Translations under genes and position numbers: made by a program | From: DTU078 sp033808535 | Lineage (GTDB): Bacteria > Bacillota > Clostridia > Oscillospirales > CAG-272 | DNA: 34,653 nucleotides | Reading direction: 5' to 3' | Assembly (NCBI GenBank): GCA_033808535.1 | Contig: JAPXNL010000005.1 | Coordinates: 1 to 34,653, forward strand | Shown: piece by piece, positions 8,026 through 16,272 of the stretch | How positions within the stretch are numbered: the stretch's first letter is position 1 | Layout: the number at the start of each line of letters is the position of its first letter | Notes under the pieces: model-generated | Database searches by the model: none | What the model saw: only the letters and a program-made list of their open reading frames with translations | Told to the model about the DNA's origin: nothing

Positions 8026-9732
8026 ATGGACAATAATATACCCTTTTCAAATATACCTAAAAAACCGTCGGTGCCTTTTCTGGGCAGCGTCCTGATATCA
8101 CAAGGCAAAGTGACCCGCGAGCAGATCACGGAAGCGCTCGAAATTCAAAAACAATCGCATGAAAAGCTCGGCGAGATCCTTGTAAAACTCGGCTATTGCA
8201 CCGAGCAGGACATAACCGGCGCCATGTCGGTCAAAAGCGGATACCGTATGGTATCGCTCAACGACATCGGCGTCGATATCACAGCCGCCAGCCTGATAAC
8301 GCCGGAAAAAGCAAAAAGACATAACATTCTCCCGATAAAGCGGGAAAACAACGTTCTGTATGTCGCGATGCAGAACCCCGACAACATAATTGTAATCGAC
8401 GACCTGCAGCTTTTAACCGGCTATACGATCAAACCCGTCATTGTCAGCGACTCGGAGCTGTCCGCCGCCATCAACAACTATGTGAACACGGCGCAGAACG
8501 TGACCGTCGCCGACGAAGAAGAGGAAGAGGAAAACCAGGAATCGGAAGCCGATGACGACAAACCCGCCGTCAACTTTGTCAACCAGATGATAGAGTCGGC
8601 GGTGCGCACGGGCGCCAGCGACATACACGTCGAACCGCAGGAGAAATATCTGCGCGTCCGGTTCCGCATCGACGGCGTGCTGCATGAGGTCATGCAGCAG
8701 CCCTCCAAGATGCAAGCCTCGATTTTATCGCGCATAAAGGTCATCGGCAACATGGACATCGCCGAGCGCCGCGTGCCGCAGGACGGCCGCGCGACGGTGA
8801 AAGTCGAACAAAATATCATCGACATGCGAATCGCGTCGCTTCCCGGCGTATATGGCGAAAAAATCACGATCCGCATGCTGCCCCGCAATACGAGGGCTAT
8901 AACGGTAAACGATCTGGGATTCAGCCAGAAAAACGAAAATATTATCCTTGAAGCGTCGAATATGCCATATGGGTTTATACTCGTCACCGGGCCTACCGGC
9001 AGCGGTAAATCCACGACGCTGTATGCTCTGCTGTCCCGCCTCAACCGCGAGGACAAGAACATCATCACGCTTGAGGACCCCGTCGAGCGCCGGTTCGCGG
9101 GCATCAACCAGATACAGCTCAACAACCGCGCGGGCATGACCTTCGCGTCCGGTTTGCGCTCCATACTGCGAAGCGACCCCGACATCGTGATGGTCGGCGA
9201 GATCCGCGACCTTGAAACGGCGAAAATCGCGGTCGAAGCCGCGCTGACCGGACACCTTGTGTTCTCCACACTGCACACAAACGACGCCGCATCGACGGTC
9301 ACGCGACTTGCGGAGATGGGCGTGGAGCCGTTCCTTATCGCCGGCTCGGTTATCGCGGTTGTGGCGCAGCGACTTGTCCGCGTGCTTTGCCCCAGCTGCA
9401 AAAAGCCGCAGGTGTACCGCAAGCGCGACCTGCAGCGGCTGATACCCGACTTCCCGTTTGACTCGGGCACAGGCGACGACGACCCCGTGACGATTTACAA
9501 GGCTGACAAATGCCTGTCGTGCAACAACACCGGCTACCGCGGCCGGCGCGGCGTGTACGAGATTATGAAGATAACGCCGAAGATACGCGACCTGATACTG
9601 TCAGGCAAGCACGCGTCGGATATAAACGACGCCGCTGTGGAGGAGGGAATGTCCACGCTGCGTGCCGACGGCCTGCAAAAGGTAAAGGCGGGCATTACGT
9701 CATACGAAGAACTGATGCGCGTGATTGTCTGA
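8026..9732 (+). CDS. pilB: Type IV pilus extension ATPase PilB
   Basis: Extension motor of 568 aa. An N-terminal T2SSE_N domain (about 15-150, 'LGSVLISQGKVTREQITEAL') is followed by an unusually acidic linker (about 163-180, a run of Glu/Asp). The core has 'SDIHVEPQ', Walker A GPTGSGKSTT (about 323-332), the LEDPVE Asp box, IVMVGEIRD Walker B and GHLVFSTLHTNDA. A tetracysteine zinc motif (LCPSC near 455, CLSC near 495) is the hallmark that separates PilB/GspE from PilT. It acts with PilC to polymerise pilin. Its start lies 17 nt after pilO. The ribosome site is weak. Confidence 0.95.
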   Translation: MDNNIPFSNIPKKPSVPFLGSVLISQGKVTREQITEALEIQKQSHEKLGEILVKLGYCTEQDITGAMSVKSGYRMVSLNDIGVDITAASLITPEKAKRHNILPIKRENNVLYVAMQNPDNIIVIDDLQLLTGYTIKPVIVSDSELSAAINNYVNTAQNVTVADEEEEEENQESEADDDKPAVNFVNQMIESAVRTGASDIHVEPQEKYLRVRFRIDGVLHEVMQQPSKMQASILSRIKVIGNMDIAERRVPQDGRATVKVEQNIIDMRIASLPGVYGEKITIRMLPRNTRAITVNDLGFSQKNENIILEASNMPYGFILVTGPTGSGKSTTLYALLSRLNREDKNIITLEDPVERRFAGINQIQLNNRAGMTFASGLRSILRSDPDIVMVGEIRDLETAKIAVEAALTGHLVFSTLHTNDAASTVTRLAEMGVEPFLIAGSVIAVVAQRLVRVLCPSCKKPQVYRKRDLQRLIPDFPFDSGTGDDDPVTIYKADKCLSCNNTGYRGRRGVYEIMKITPKIRDLILSGKHASDINDAAVEEGMSTLRADGLQKVKAGITSYEELMRVIV

Positions 9733-9801
9733 TGCGAATTCGACAGAAATGCTCAAAAATACTAAAATTATGAAATTATTAGAAAAAATATTTAAAAACT
9801 C

Positions 9802-9830
9802 TTTACAAAATTGAATAATTATGCTATATT
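9802..9830 (+). promoter_or_regulatory. Extended -10 promoter of the pilin gene
   Basis: TTTACA (9802-9807), a 17-nt spacer and TATATT (9825-9830), with TGC just before the -10, lie in a very AT-rich stretch. It sits 34 nt before the pilA start, between pilB and pilA. A separate strong promoter fits the need for far more pilin than assembly machinery. Confidence 0.8.
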
Positions 9831-9863
9831 ATAGAAAACCATAAAAAGGAGAGGTACATAAAA

Positions 9864-10244
9864 ATGTTCAATCTTAAAAAGAACAAAAAAGGCTTTACCC
9901 TCGTAGAACTGATGGTCGTCGTGGTTATCATCGGTATCCTGACGGCGATAGCTATTCCGATTTATAATACGGTAACTGCAAGTGCAGAGAAAAACACGTG
10001 TTTAGGTAACCAAAGAACCATAGACTCTGCAATTCAAGTCGCAGCTGCTGATGGCGAACATACAGTAACAGCATCAACTACCATTGCAGAATTAGTTACT
10101 TGGGGTTACATTGCTGAAGCACCTTTATGTCCAACAGATAAAACTCCTTACGAACTTCAGGACATAAATGGCAATGTATGCGCTAAAACAACTTGCCAAG
10201 AAGCTGATCACGTATTGCATGGTGGCGGTAGCGGCGGAACCTGA
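9864..10244 (+). CDS. pilA: Type IV major pilin (prepilin)
   Basis: 126-aa prepilin. The basic leader MFNLKKNKKG ends at Gly10, followed by FTLVEL with Phe as the first mature residue (methylation site) and Glu at mature position 5. A hydrophobic helix runs to about residue 33. The mature protein is about 116 aa. Cysteines at 46, 89, 106 and 111 could form two disulfides. The C-terminus is glycine-rich (GGGSGGT). A strong ribosome site (AAAGGAGAGG) lies upstream. The helix codons are G/C-rich like the neighbouring genes. The variable half (about 10000-10200, roughly 42% G+C by hand count) uses many A/T-ending codons, as if acquired or diversifying. The preceding promoter and following hairpin suggest a monocistronic abundant transcript. 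Confidence 0.95.
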   Translation: MFNLKKNKKGFTLVELMVVVVIIGILTAIAIPIYNTVTASAEKNTCLGNQRTIDSAIQVAAADGEHTVTASTTIAELVTWGYIAEAPLCPTDKTPYELQDINGNVCAKTTCQEADHVLHGGGSGGT

Positions 10245-10282
10245 TAAAGTTTAGAAACTGATAGTTTAAGTATATTTATACT

Positions 10283-10317
10283 CAAATAAAGGCGAGGTGC
10301 CACCTCGCCTTTATTTG
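10283..10317 (+). terminator. Rho-independent terminator after pilA
   Basis: A perfect 16-bp inverted repeat (arms 10283-10298 and 10302-10317) closes on a 3-nt loop. Its GC-rich core is GGCGAGGT/ACCTCGCC and the distal arm is TTTATTTG. It lies 39 nt after the pilin stop. It should end most pilA transcripts while allowing some read-through to the second pilT and pilD. Confidence 0.88.
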
Positions 10318-10363
10318 ACAGCAAAAAATCGACGGGCGATGGTAATCGCAGAACAGGAACACT

Positions 10364-11461
10364 ATGGATATTCAATCTGTATTCATGCGCAGATACCCCG
10401 AAGGCGTTTCTGACATACACCTCACTCCCGGCAGGAAGCCGACTGTCCGCGATAACGGTGTGCTCTGCGAGCTTGAGGAATATCCTACGCTCACTCCCGG
10501 CGACACGGAGGCCGCGGTTCGCTGGCTGCTTTCCGAGCAGCAGCTTAATAAGCTCGAGGAAACCGGTGAAATCGACCTCTCCCGTTACTTCGAGTGTTCC
10601 GACACGCTCGCGCGTATCAATGCCTACAGGCAGCGCGGCAACTATGCGGCGGCTGTACGCATCAACCACATGCGTATTAAAACAATGCGCGAGCTGAGCC
10701 TGCCCGAGGATGTGCTCACGTCGAAGTGCATGCTCACGCGCGGGCTGATACTTGTCACAGGCCCGACGGGCGTGGGTAAAAGCACCACGATGGCGGCGAT
10801 GATCGACTGGATAAACCGCCACCGCAAGGGTCACATAGTCACGATAGAAGACCCGATCGAGTTTTTTTACAAGCACGACAAGTGCATGATAAACCAGCGG
10901 CAGATCGGATCCGACTCGCAGACCTTCGCCTCGGCGCTGAGAAGTGTGCTGCGTCAGGACCCCGATGTAATCGTCGTCGGCGAGATGCGCGACTACGAAA
11001 GCATCGCCGCCACGCTGACCGCCGCTGAGACCGGGCATCTGGTCATATCCAGCCTGCACACCACCGGCGCGGCTAATACCATTGAGCGCATTATCGACGT
11101 TTTTCCGCCGGAACAGCAGCAGCAGGTGCGCGTCCAGCTATCCTCGGTGCTCCAGTGCATCGTTTCACAGCAGCTTATCCCGCGCGTCGACGGCAGCGGC
11201 AGGGTGCTCGCCGCAGAAGTGCTGCTCACAAACCCGTCAGTGCGCAACCTGATCCTGCAGGAAAAGACAAACCAGCTGCAGAACGTCATTTTCACGCATT
11301 CAAAGGACGGGATGCAGTCGCTTGACGCAAATCTGATAAATCTGCTCCGCCGCGGAATCATATCCGCCCAAAGCGCGCTCACCTATTGCGTGGACCCCGA
11401 CTACATGATGCGCGAAATCAAAATGATACAGCCTGAAAAGCCGCTGTTGATTGCATATTAG
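10364..11461 (+). CDS. Second PilT-like ATPase
   Basis: 365-aa PilT-family motor, clearly paralogous to the ATPase at 3401. It has Walker A GPTGVGKSTT (about 137-146), IEDPIEFF, IVVGEMRDYES and GHLVISSLHTTGA. It lacks the PilB zinc cysteines. The retraction motif is altered: SVRNLILQ stands where PilT has AIRNLIRE, so the Arg-Glu end is missing. The N-domain ('SDIHLTPGRKPTVRDNG') is also divergent. It may be a PilT2/PilU-type accessory motor that works with the first PilT. AGGAA about 6 nt upstream of the ATG is the likely ribosome site. It is followed closely by pilD. Confidence 0.88.
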   Translation: MDIQSVFMRRYPEGVSDIHLTPGRKPTVRDNGVLCELEEYPTLTPGDTEAAVRWLLSEQQLNKLEETGEIDLSRYFECSDTLARINAYRQRGNYAAAVRINHMRIKTMRELSLPEDVLTSKCMLTRGLILVTGPTGVGKSTTMAAMIDWINRHRKGHIVTIEDPIEFFYKHDKCMINQRQIGSDSQTFASALRSVLRQDPDVIVVGEMRDYESIAATLTAAETGHLVISSLHTTGAANTIERIIDVFPPEQQQQVRVQLSSVLQCIVSQQLIPRVDGSGRVLAAEVLLTNPSVRNLILQEKTNQLQNVIFTHSKDGMQSLDANLINLLRRGIISAQSALTYCVDPDYMMREIKMIQPEKPLLIAY

Positions 11462-11501
11462 CCGCTCGCAGACGGCAATCTATACCCGCGGGAGACATGT
11501 T

Positions 11502-12464
11502 TTGAAACTATATCTCTGGCTATATATCTATATCGTAGTGTTCATAGGCGGCCTGTGCGCCGGCAGCTACATGAACGTGCTGATATACCGCCTGCCGCGC
11601 GGCATCAACACGGTTAAGGGGCGCTCATTCTGCCCCGACTGCGGGCACACGCTTCACTGGTACGACCTTTTCCCGCTGTTCAGCTTCATATTCCTCGGCG
11701 GGCGCTGCCGATACTGCAGGGCGCCCATCTCGCCGCGATACGCCGCGATAGAGCTGCTCAATGCGTTGCTGTGGGTTGCATATGCGCATAAGTTCATGCT
11801 GAACCCTATCACTATGGCCGCGCATTTCATCTTCGGCTCGGCGCTGATTTGCATCATTTTCATCGACGCAAAGCACATGCTGATATTCGACCGCTTCAAC
11901 GTCGCAATAGCACTCGCGGGCGTGATGATTGCCGCGGACAAGTATATCTACGAAAACCTGCAGCACCATCACGAGCCGTTCCCGCAGGATGTCACGGTCA
12001 TCGACCGGCTTATCGGCGCCGTCTGCATCAGCGGCCTGTTTTATCTGATAGCGCTGCTCTCGCGCGGCCGCTATATGGGCGGCGGTGACATCAAGCTCAC
12101 GGCGGCGGCGGGGCTTGTGCTGGGCTGGAAGAACATGCTGGGAGTGCTTGTCATTGCGTCATTTGCCGGCTCGGTATGCTCGCTTACCCTCATGGCGATA
12201 GACAAACTGCGCGCCGGACGCGAAAGTGCAGGCAATACGCCCGCAGAAAATCCCGGCACATCCGACACGGAATCCGCCGTTTTAAAGTCGGACAGCGGAC
12301 AGGATGGCGGCTTGGAGGCGGACAGCGGGCAGGATGACGGCGAGCCGGACATGCCGGCAGGCCATGTCGTCCCGTTCGGCCCGTATCTTGCCGGCGCGAT
12401 GATACTGATGTCGTTTTATGGCAATGAAATCATAGGTCTTTATCTGAAACTGTGCGGATTTTAG
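11502..12464 (+). CDS. pilD: Prepilin peptidase / N-methyltransferase PilD
   Basis: Polytopic membrane aspartyl protease of 320 aa that cleaves the prepilin leader and methylates the new N-terminus. An N-terminal hydrophobic span and 'GSYMNVLIYRLPRG' precede two zinc-binding CxxC pairs (CPDC and CRYC), typical of bifunctional enzymes. The catalytic aspartates lie in 'IIFIDAKHM' and 'GGGDIKL'. An unusual hydrophilic insert of about 50-60 residues (nt about 12210-12360) has two near-repeats, SDSGQDGG and ADSGQDDG, before the conserved VPFGPYLAGA span. The start is placed at TTG 11502 because GGGAG ends 7 nt upstream. The ATG at 11497 is out of frame and stops at once. It is the last gene of the pilus locus. 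Confidence 0.93.
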   Translation: MKLYLWLYIYIVVFIGGLCAGSYMNVLIYRLPRGINTVKGRSFCPDCGHTLHWYDLFPLFSFIFLGGRCRYCRAPISPRYAAIELLNALLWVAYAHKFMLNPITMAAHFIFGSALICIIFIDAKHMLIFDRFNVAIALAGVMIAADKYIYENLQHHHEPFPQDVTVIDRLIGAVCISGLFYLIALLSRGRYMGGGDIKLTAAAGLVLGWKNMLGVLVIASFAGSVCSLTLMAIDKLRAGRESAGNTPAENPGTSDTESAVLKSDSGQDGGLEADSGQDDGEPDMPAGHVVPFGPYLAGAMILMSFYGNEIIGLYLKLCGF

Positions 12465-12525
12465 CCGACCTGTGTTTCAAACTGAAGCGGAAAGCATAAA
12501 AATCGCTTAAAATCTAACTTTCCAC

Positions 12526-12554
12526 TTGACAAACGCGCCCCTCGGTGTTATAAT
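12526..12554 (+). promoter_or_regulatory. Consensus promoter of tRNA-Leu
   Basis: A perfect TTGACA (12526-12531), 17-nt spacer and perfect TATAAT (12549-12554), with TGT before the -10. It ends 12 nt before the mature tRNA. This is about as strong a sigma-A promoter as can be written. Confidence 0.9.
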
Positions 12555-12566
12555 ATACACCGTTGA

Positions 12567-12650
12567 GCGAGAGTGGCGGAACTGGCAGACGCGCACGTTT
12601 GAGGGGCGTGTGGTTTTACCGTACGGGTTCAAGTCCCGTTTCTCGCACCA
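12567..12650 (+). tRNA. tRNA-Leu (anticodon GAG)
   Basis: 84-nt class II tRNA. The acceptor GCGAGAG pairs with TTCTCGC (one G-U), followed by discriminator A and an encoded CCA. The D-arm is TGGCGGAACTGGCAGACGC. The anticodon stem CACGT/GCGTG holds a loop with anticodon GAG at 12601-12603 (reads CUC/CUU). A long variable arm (TGTGGTTTTACCGT) and T-arm ACGGG-TTCAAGT-CCCGT complete it. The long variable arm and D-arm pattern are diagnostic of leucine. Confidence 0.97.
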
Positions 12651-12653
12651 GAC

Positions 12654-12693
12654 AGCAGGATGCTTGAAATGTAGCATCCTGCTTTTGTTTTTT
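12654..12693 (+). terminator. Terminator of tRNA-Leu
   Basis: A perfect 11-bp stem (AGCAGGATGCT / AGCATCCTGCT at 12654-12664 and 12673-12683) with an 8-nt loop is followed by TTTTGTTTTTT. It starts 3 nt after the tRNA CCA, so the tRNA is its own transcription unit. Confidence 0.93.
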
Positions 12694-12895
12694 CAAAATT
12701 GTAAGCCTATTAGGCTTATAAAACGCATGTTGGTAAAGGAATGTTTTTCTTTTGTAGAGTAACATTATTCACCCTTCGCGGAACAAGTTTCACCCAAAAT
12801 AAGAAATGAAAATACGAAATAAAACCGGCAGAAATTTTTCAATAGATCTCAAGTGTAAGAAAATCCGAAAATTGCCAATGTTTCGTGCTTATTGC
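12694..12895. other. AT-rich intergenic stretch with a small palindrome
   Basis: No gene is supported here. The only structure seen is a 17-nt palindrome at 12702-12718 (TAAGCCTA-T-TAGGCTTA), just after the tRNA terminator. It could be a second hairpin or a protein site. The rest is AT-rich and leads into the aldo/keto reductase promoter. Confidence 0.5.
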
Positions 12896-12924
12896 TTGCA
12901 TTTTATTGATAGTTACAATATAAT
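12896..12924 (+). promoter_or_regulatory. Probable promoter of the aldo/keto reductase
   Basis: TTGCAT (12896-12901), 17 nt, then a perfect TATAAT (12919-12924), 78 nt before the start codon. Confidence 0.7.
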
Positions 12925-13002
12925 ATTAACATCAAATGCGGGTAGAGCAATTCGCTCCGCCCTGAATATATTGCAATCAAGCAAAAAGGAGTACTCTGCC
13001 AT

Positions 13003-13920
13003 ATGAAAAAAATACCGCTCGGAAAATCCGGGTTCACCGTTCCCGCGATTGCGGTTGGATGCATGCGCATGAGCGGGCTTTCGCCGGCGGACGCCGGGCG
13101 CTTTGTTAATGCTGCGCTCGAGCTGGGCGCAAATTTCTTCGACCATGCCGATATATACGGCGGCGGCAAATGCGAGGAGATATTCGCCGAAGCGGTGAAA
13201 ATGTCGCCGTCGGTGCGGGAGAAGCTGATAATCCAGTCAAAGTGCGGCATACGGCGCGGCATGTATGACTTCTCGAAGCAGCACATCCTCTCATCCGTCG
13301 ACGGTATCTTAAAACGCCTGCGCACCGAATACCTCGACGTGCTGCTGCTCCACCGCCCGGACGCGCTTGTCGAGCCGGAGGAGGTCGCAGAGGCGTTTGA
13401 CGAGCTGTATAACGCCGGAAAAGTGCGCCATTTCGGCGTGTCGAACCACAACCCGGGACAGATAATGCTGCTGCAGAAGTATCTGCGCCGCCCGATTGTG
13501 GCAAACCAGCTCCAGCTCAGCATGACAAACGCCACGATGATTACACGGGGTCTGCATGTGAATATGCTTGACGGCGACGCTGTCGACCGCGACGGCGGAG
13601 TGCTCGATTTCTGCAGGCTGAACGATATTACCATCCAGCCGTGGTCGCCGTTCCAGTACGGATTTTTCAGCGGAGTGTTCCTGGGCAGCGACAAATATCC
13701 CAAACTCAACGAGAAAATCGACGAGCTTGCGGCAAAGTACAGCGTGTCAAACACCACAATAGCCATGGCTTGGCTGCTGCGCCATCCCGCAAAATTCCAG
13801 CCGGTAACCGGAACGATGAACATACAGCGCCTGCGCGACTGCGTAGCTGCAACCGAAATAACGCTTTCGCGCGAGGAGTGGTATTCGCTGCTGCTTGCTG
13901 CCGGCAATACATTGCCGTAA
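13003..13920 (+). CDS. Aldo/keto reductase family oxidoreductase
   Basis: 305-aa cytosolic NAD(P)H-dependent (beta/alpha)8-barrel oxidoreductase. The catalytic tetrad can be read: Asp and Tyr in DHADIYGGG, Lys in QSKCGI, and His in LLLHRPD. The C-terminal 'TGTMNIQRLRDCVAATE' is the NADP-binding region typical of YdhF-like AKRs. The natural substrate is unknown. AAGGAG (12986-12991) lies 11 nt before the ATG. It stands alone between its own promoter and a terminator. Confidence 0.92.
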   Translation: MKKIPLGKSGFTVPAIAVGCMRMSGLSPADAGRFVNAALELGANFFDHADIYGGGKCEEIFAEAVKMSPSVREKLIIQSKCGIRRGMYDFSKQHILSSVDGILKRLRTEYLDVLLLHRPDALVEPEEVAEAFDELYNAGKVRHFGVSNHNPGQIMLLQKYLRRPIVANQLQLSMTNATMITRGLHVNMLDGDAVDRDGGVLDFCRLNDITIQPWSPFQYGFFSGVFLGSDKYPKLNEKIDELAAKYSVSNTTIAMAWLLRHPAKFQPVTGTMNIQRLRDCVAATEITLSREEWYSLLLAAGNTLP

Positions 13921-13936
13921 TGACTTCATAACAGAT

Positions 13937-13979
13937 AATAAAACGAGCCGAATTATTAAACCAGCCCGTTTTATTTTTT
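13937..13979 (+). terminator. Terminator after the aldo/keto reductase
   Basis: AATAAAACG (13937-13945) pairs with CGTTTTATT (13967-13975), extended inward by GC pairs, and a run of T follows. Confidence 0.8.
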
Positions 13980-13986
13980 GTAAGAG

Positions 13987-14015
13987 TTGACAAAGCAGGT
14001 ATAAACTACTATTAT
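13987..14015 (+). promoter_or_regulatory. Promoter of the solute-binding lipoprotein gene
   Basis: Perfect TTGACA (13987-13992), 17 nt, TATTAT (14010-14015), 34 nt before the ATG. Confidence 0.75.
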
Positions 14016-14049
14016 ATACTCAAACAGATTTTACAGTGAGGGTTTGTAT

Positions 14050-15501
14050 ATGTTAAAGAAGTTTGTATCCGCCTTGCTCTGCTTGTGCATAATCATTTCT
14101 GTTGCTTCATGCTCTGAAAAAGAGTCAGATAATCAGCAGGAAACCGCTTCTGTTACTGAAACGCAGGCGGAGACAACCGATTACCTCGAAACGCTGCCGA
14201 AAGAAAACTATGGCGGTTATTCATTCCGAATAATCGCGCAGCATTTCAATGAACGCCCGAATTTCCCAGATGAAACGGAAACGGGCGACGTGCTCAACGA
14301 CGCTCTTTACAGACGCAACAAACAAGTTGAAGAACTGTTGGGTATAAACTTTGAAAATATTGCGTATGAAGACAGAGGACAGGTCAGAACGAAGGTTATG
14401 ACTGCGGTTAACGCAAATGAAGATGCGTACGACCTCTGCATAACTTCTATGGCAGACGGCATTAACACGCTGGCGCCGGGCGGTCTTTTGGCCGATTTAA
14501 ACGCAATGCGCCATCTCGCGCTCGATAAAGAGTGGTGGTGCGCGTCGATTAACGACATGCAGTTTAACGGAAAACTGTATTTTACATCCGGTGCGTTATC
14601 GCCGTTCTTTTACTACACTCCGACAGCGATGGCATATAATATGCGCTTGGCCGAAGATCTCGGCATAACGGGAATTGACAAAATTATAGTTGCGGGCGAG
14701 TGGACTGCCGATAAACTGCTTGAGCTGTCAAAAGGCGTGACCGAGGACATCGACGGCAACAGCGTACTTGATATAAATGACCGCTGGGCGCTGGCACACG
14801 ACGGCGGAGTAGCCGGTCAGGCGTTTGTCATCGGGTTTGGCGGCTCGATGACAGGCAAAGACGAAAACGGCAACCATATACTGACGATGGATACAGAGCA
14901 GACCGTTACGCTGGTCGAAAAAGCCGCATCAATACTTGGCGACAAATCACTTGCATTTACCGGTACATCGGGCAGTGAGCTGGAGCTGTTTCAGAAAGGC
15001 AATCTGCTGTTCCTTGTCACAGCCATGAATAATGTTATCGCCGGTTATTTTGGTATCCCCAGCTTCCGGCAGCTCAACGACGACTATGGGCTTATGCCCC
15101 CTCCGAAGCTGACAGAAACGCAGGATAAATACTATTGTTACTTCAACCCGTGGGGGCCGTCAGGCATTTGTGTACCTATAACCGTGCCAGACACCGACAG
15201 AACCTCTCTTGTGATGGAAACAATGGCGTATATTTCGCACCGGGACGTCAATCCTGTCATATACGATGTTCTTTTGAAAGAGAAAATAGCGCGCGACGAT
15301 AATTCCCGCATTATGATAGATCTTATCTATGCTTCGGCACGTTATGAGCTGAACGGTATTTACAACTTCGGCGACAGTGCCAATCTGCTGCGCAACTGTG
15401 CTGCCGGCGTGCAGAAAAATTATGTGTCACAGTACGCGAAAATAAAAAAGGCTGCGGAGAAAGCGCTTGAAAAGATGCTTGAAATGGCAAACAACGCATA
15501 A
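14050..15501 (+). CDS. Extracellular solute-binding lipoprotein, ABC-sugar-type
   Basis: 483-aa lipoprotein. A signal peptide with lipobox SVASC (Cys21) is followed by an acidic/Thr linker and a type I-like solute-binding fold. The start of the domain reads 'NYGGYSFRIIAQHF', then 'ALYRRNKQVEELLGINF'. A calcium-loop-like segment DIDGNSVLDINDRWA occurs mid-protein. It resembles the large solute-binding families of gut Clostridia that feed carbohydrate ABC transporters, but no permease or ATPase genes are adjacent. It is a distant paralogue of the lipoprotein at 20258. GAGG ends 8 nt before ATG 14050; the TTG at 14044 is less likely. The ligand is unknown. Confidence 0.82.
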   Translation: MLKKFVSALLCLCIIISVASCSEKESDNQQETASVTETQAETTDYLETLPKENYGGYSFRIIAQHFNERPNFPDETETGDVLNDALYRRNKQVEELLGINFENIAYEDRGQVRTKVMTAVNANEDAYDLCITSMADGINTLAPGGLLADLNAMRHLALDKEWWCASINDMQFNGKLYFTSGALSPFFYYTPTAMAYNMRLAEDLGITGIDKIIVAGEWTADKLLELSKGVTEDIDGNSVLDINDRWALAHDGGVAGQAFVIGFGGSMTGKDENGNHILTMDTEQTVTLVEKAASILGDKSLAFTGTSGSELELFQKGNLLFLVTAMNNVIAGYFGIPSFRQLNDDYGLMPPPKLTETQDKYYCYFNPWGPSGICVPITVPDTDRTSLVMETMAYISHRDVNPVIYDVLLKEKIARDDNSRIMIDLIYASARYELNGIYNFGDSANLLRNCAAGVQKNYVSQYAKIKKAAEKALEKMLEMANNA

Positions 15502-15520
15502 AAAGAATAACGTAAAAGGT

Positions 15521-15552
15521 AAAAACCGGGAGTCAACAGCTCACCGGTTTTT
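15521..15552. terminator. Bidirectional terminator between convergent genes
   Basis: AAAAACCGG (15521-15529) and CCGGTTTTT (15544-15552) form a stem extended by GAG/CTC. A-run on one side and T-run on the other suit termination of both the lipoprotein gene (+) and the Crp/Fnr gene (-). Confidence 0.82.
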
Positions 15553-15576
15553 CCGTTCGTTTATCCGTATTGCCCA

Positions 15577-16255
15577 TTATTGCAGCAGTCTGAACCGGTT
15601 GCGGTCAAACTTGATTAAACCGTCGTCGCGCATTCGGCCAAGCTCAGCCGACATTGCGCTGCGGTCGACGGCAAGATAGTCGGCGAGCTGCTGCCGGTTG
15701 AACGGTATCTCAAACGACGTGCTGCCCGCCCGCCGCGACTGCTCCGAAAGGTATGACAGCAGCTTTTCCCTTGTGGTGCGCTGTGACAGGTGCTCGAGCT
15801 TGGCTGTCAGCTCACGGTTGCGGTGCGCCTGTATTTTCGTAAAGTTCATTATCAGCCTGCTGTGATGTGTGCAGGCGCTGGTGCACGAGTTCAGGATTTT
15901 TTTTATATCCACAAAAAGTATAACACAGTCTCGACCGGCAACGGCGTCAACCTCCAGCTGGCTGCCAAGACATGCGTAGGTTTCGCCGAACATACGCCCC
16001 TCGCTTATTTCTGTGAGTATGGTCCGGTTGCCCCAGAAGNNNNNNNNNNCCCCAGAAGTCATCTTTGATTATATAAACTATACCCTCCAGCACAATTGCA
16101 ACGGTTGAAACAACCTCACCTGCACGGTATATGAATTCGTCTTTTTTATAAGTGCGCTCGACAGCGGTAAGGCAAGAAAGCAGTGACGAAATCTCTTTTT
16201 CGGTCATGCCGGCAAAAAGTGCGCCCCGGTCGAGCAGTTTTAAATATTTATTCAT
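15577..16255 (-). CDS. Crp/Fnr-family regulator, HcpR-like (split by an assembly gap)
   Basis: Cyclic-nucleotide-binding-like sensor domain plus C-terminal winged HTH ('RQQLADYLAVDRSAMSAEL'). The ten Ns at 16040-16049 are flanked by two copies of CCCCAGAAG. Removing 19 nt (Ns plus one copy) joins the two frames into 219 aa and restores 'KDDFWGNRTILTEI', a normal Crp-family beta-roll, so the break is an artefact. The start at 16255 is chosen for its GGGAGA ribosome site about 9 nt upstream. It diverges from a ferredoxin-rubredoxin-hcp operon, the classic target set of HcpR-type nitrosative-stress regulators. No Fnr-like N-terminal cysteine cluster is seen, so it may sense by heme or another ligand. 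Function is inferred from context. Confidence 0.85.
16040..16049. other. Assembly gap (10 N) with 9-nt flanking duplication
   Basis: CCCCAGAAG occurs at 16031-16039 and again at 16050-16058, on both sides of the Ns. The true sequence is most likely continuous with a single copy, as the regulator's reading frame is restored exactly. Confidence 0.92.
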
Positions 16256-16272
16256 AAAAAAATTCTCCCTTG

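Noticed and set aside
8478..9470. 330-aa open frame on the minus strand
   Set aside because: It is antisense to pilB, whose motifs are intact; Ser/Arg-rich shadow translation.
12702..12718. 17-nt palindrome TAAGCCTA-T-TAGGCTTA as an operator
   Set aside because: It lies between a terminator and a distant promoter, with no second copy noticed; too little support for a regulatory call.
12526..12762. 78-aa open frame on the plus strand
   Set aside because: It runs through the tRNA-Leu, its promoter and its terminator.
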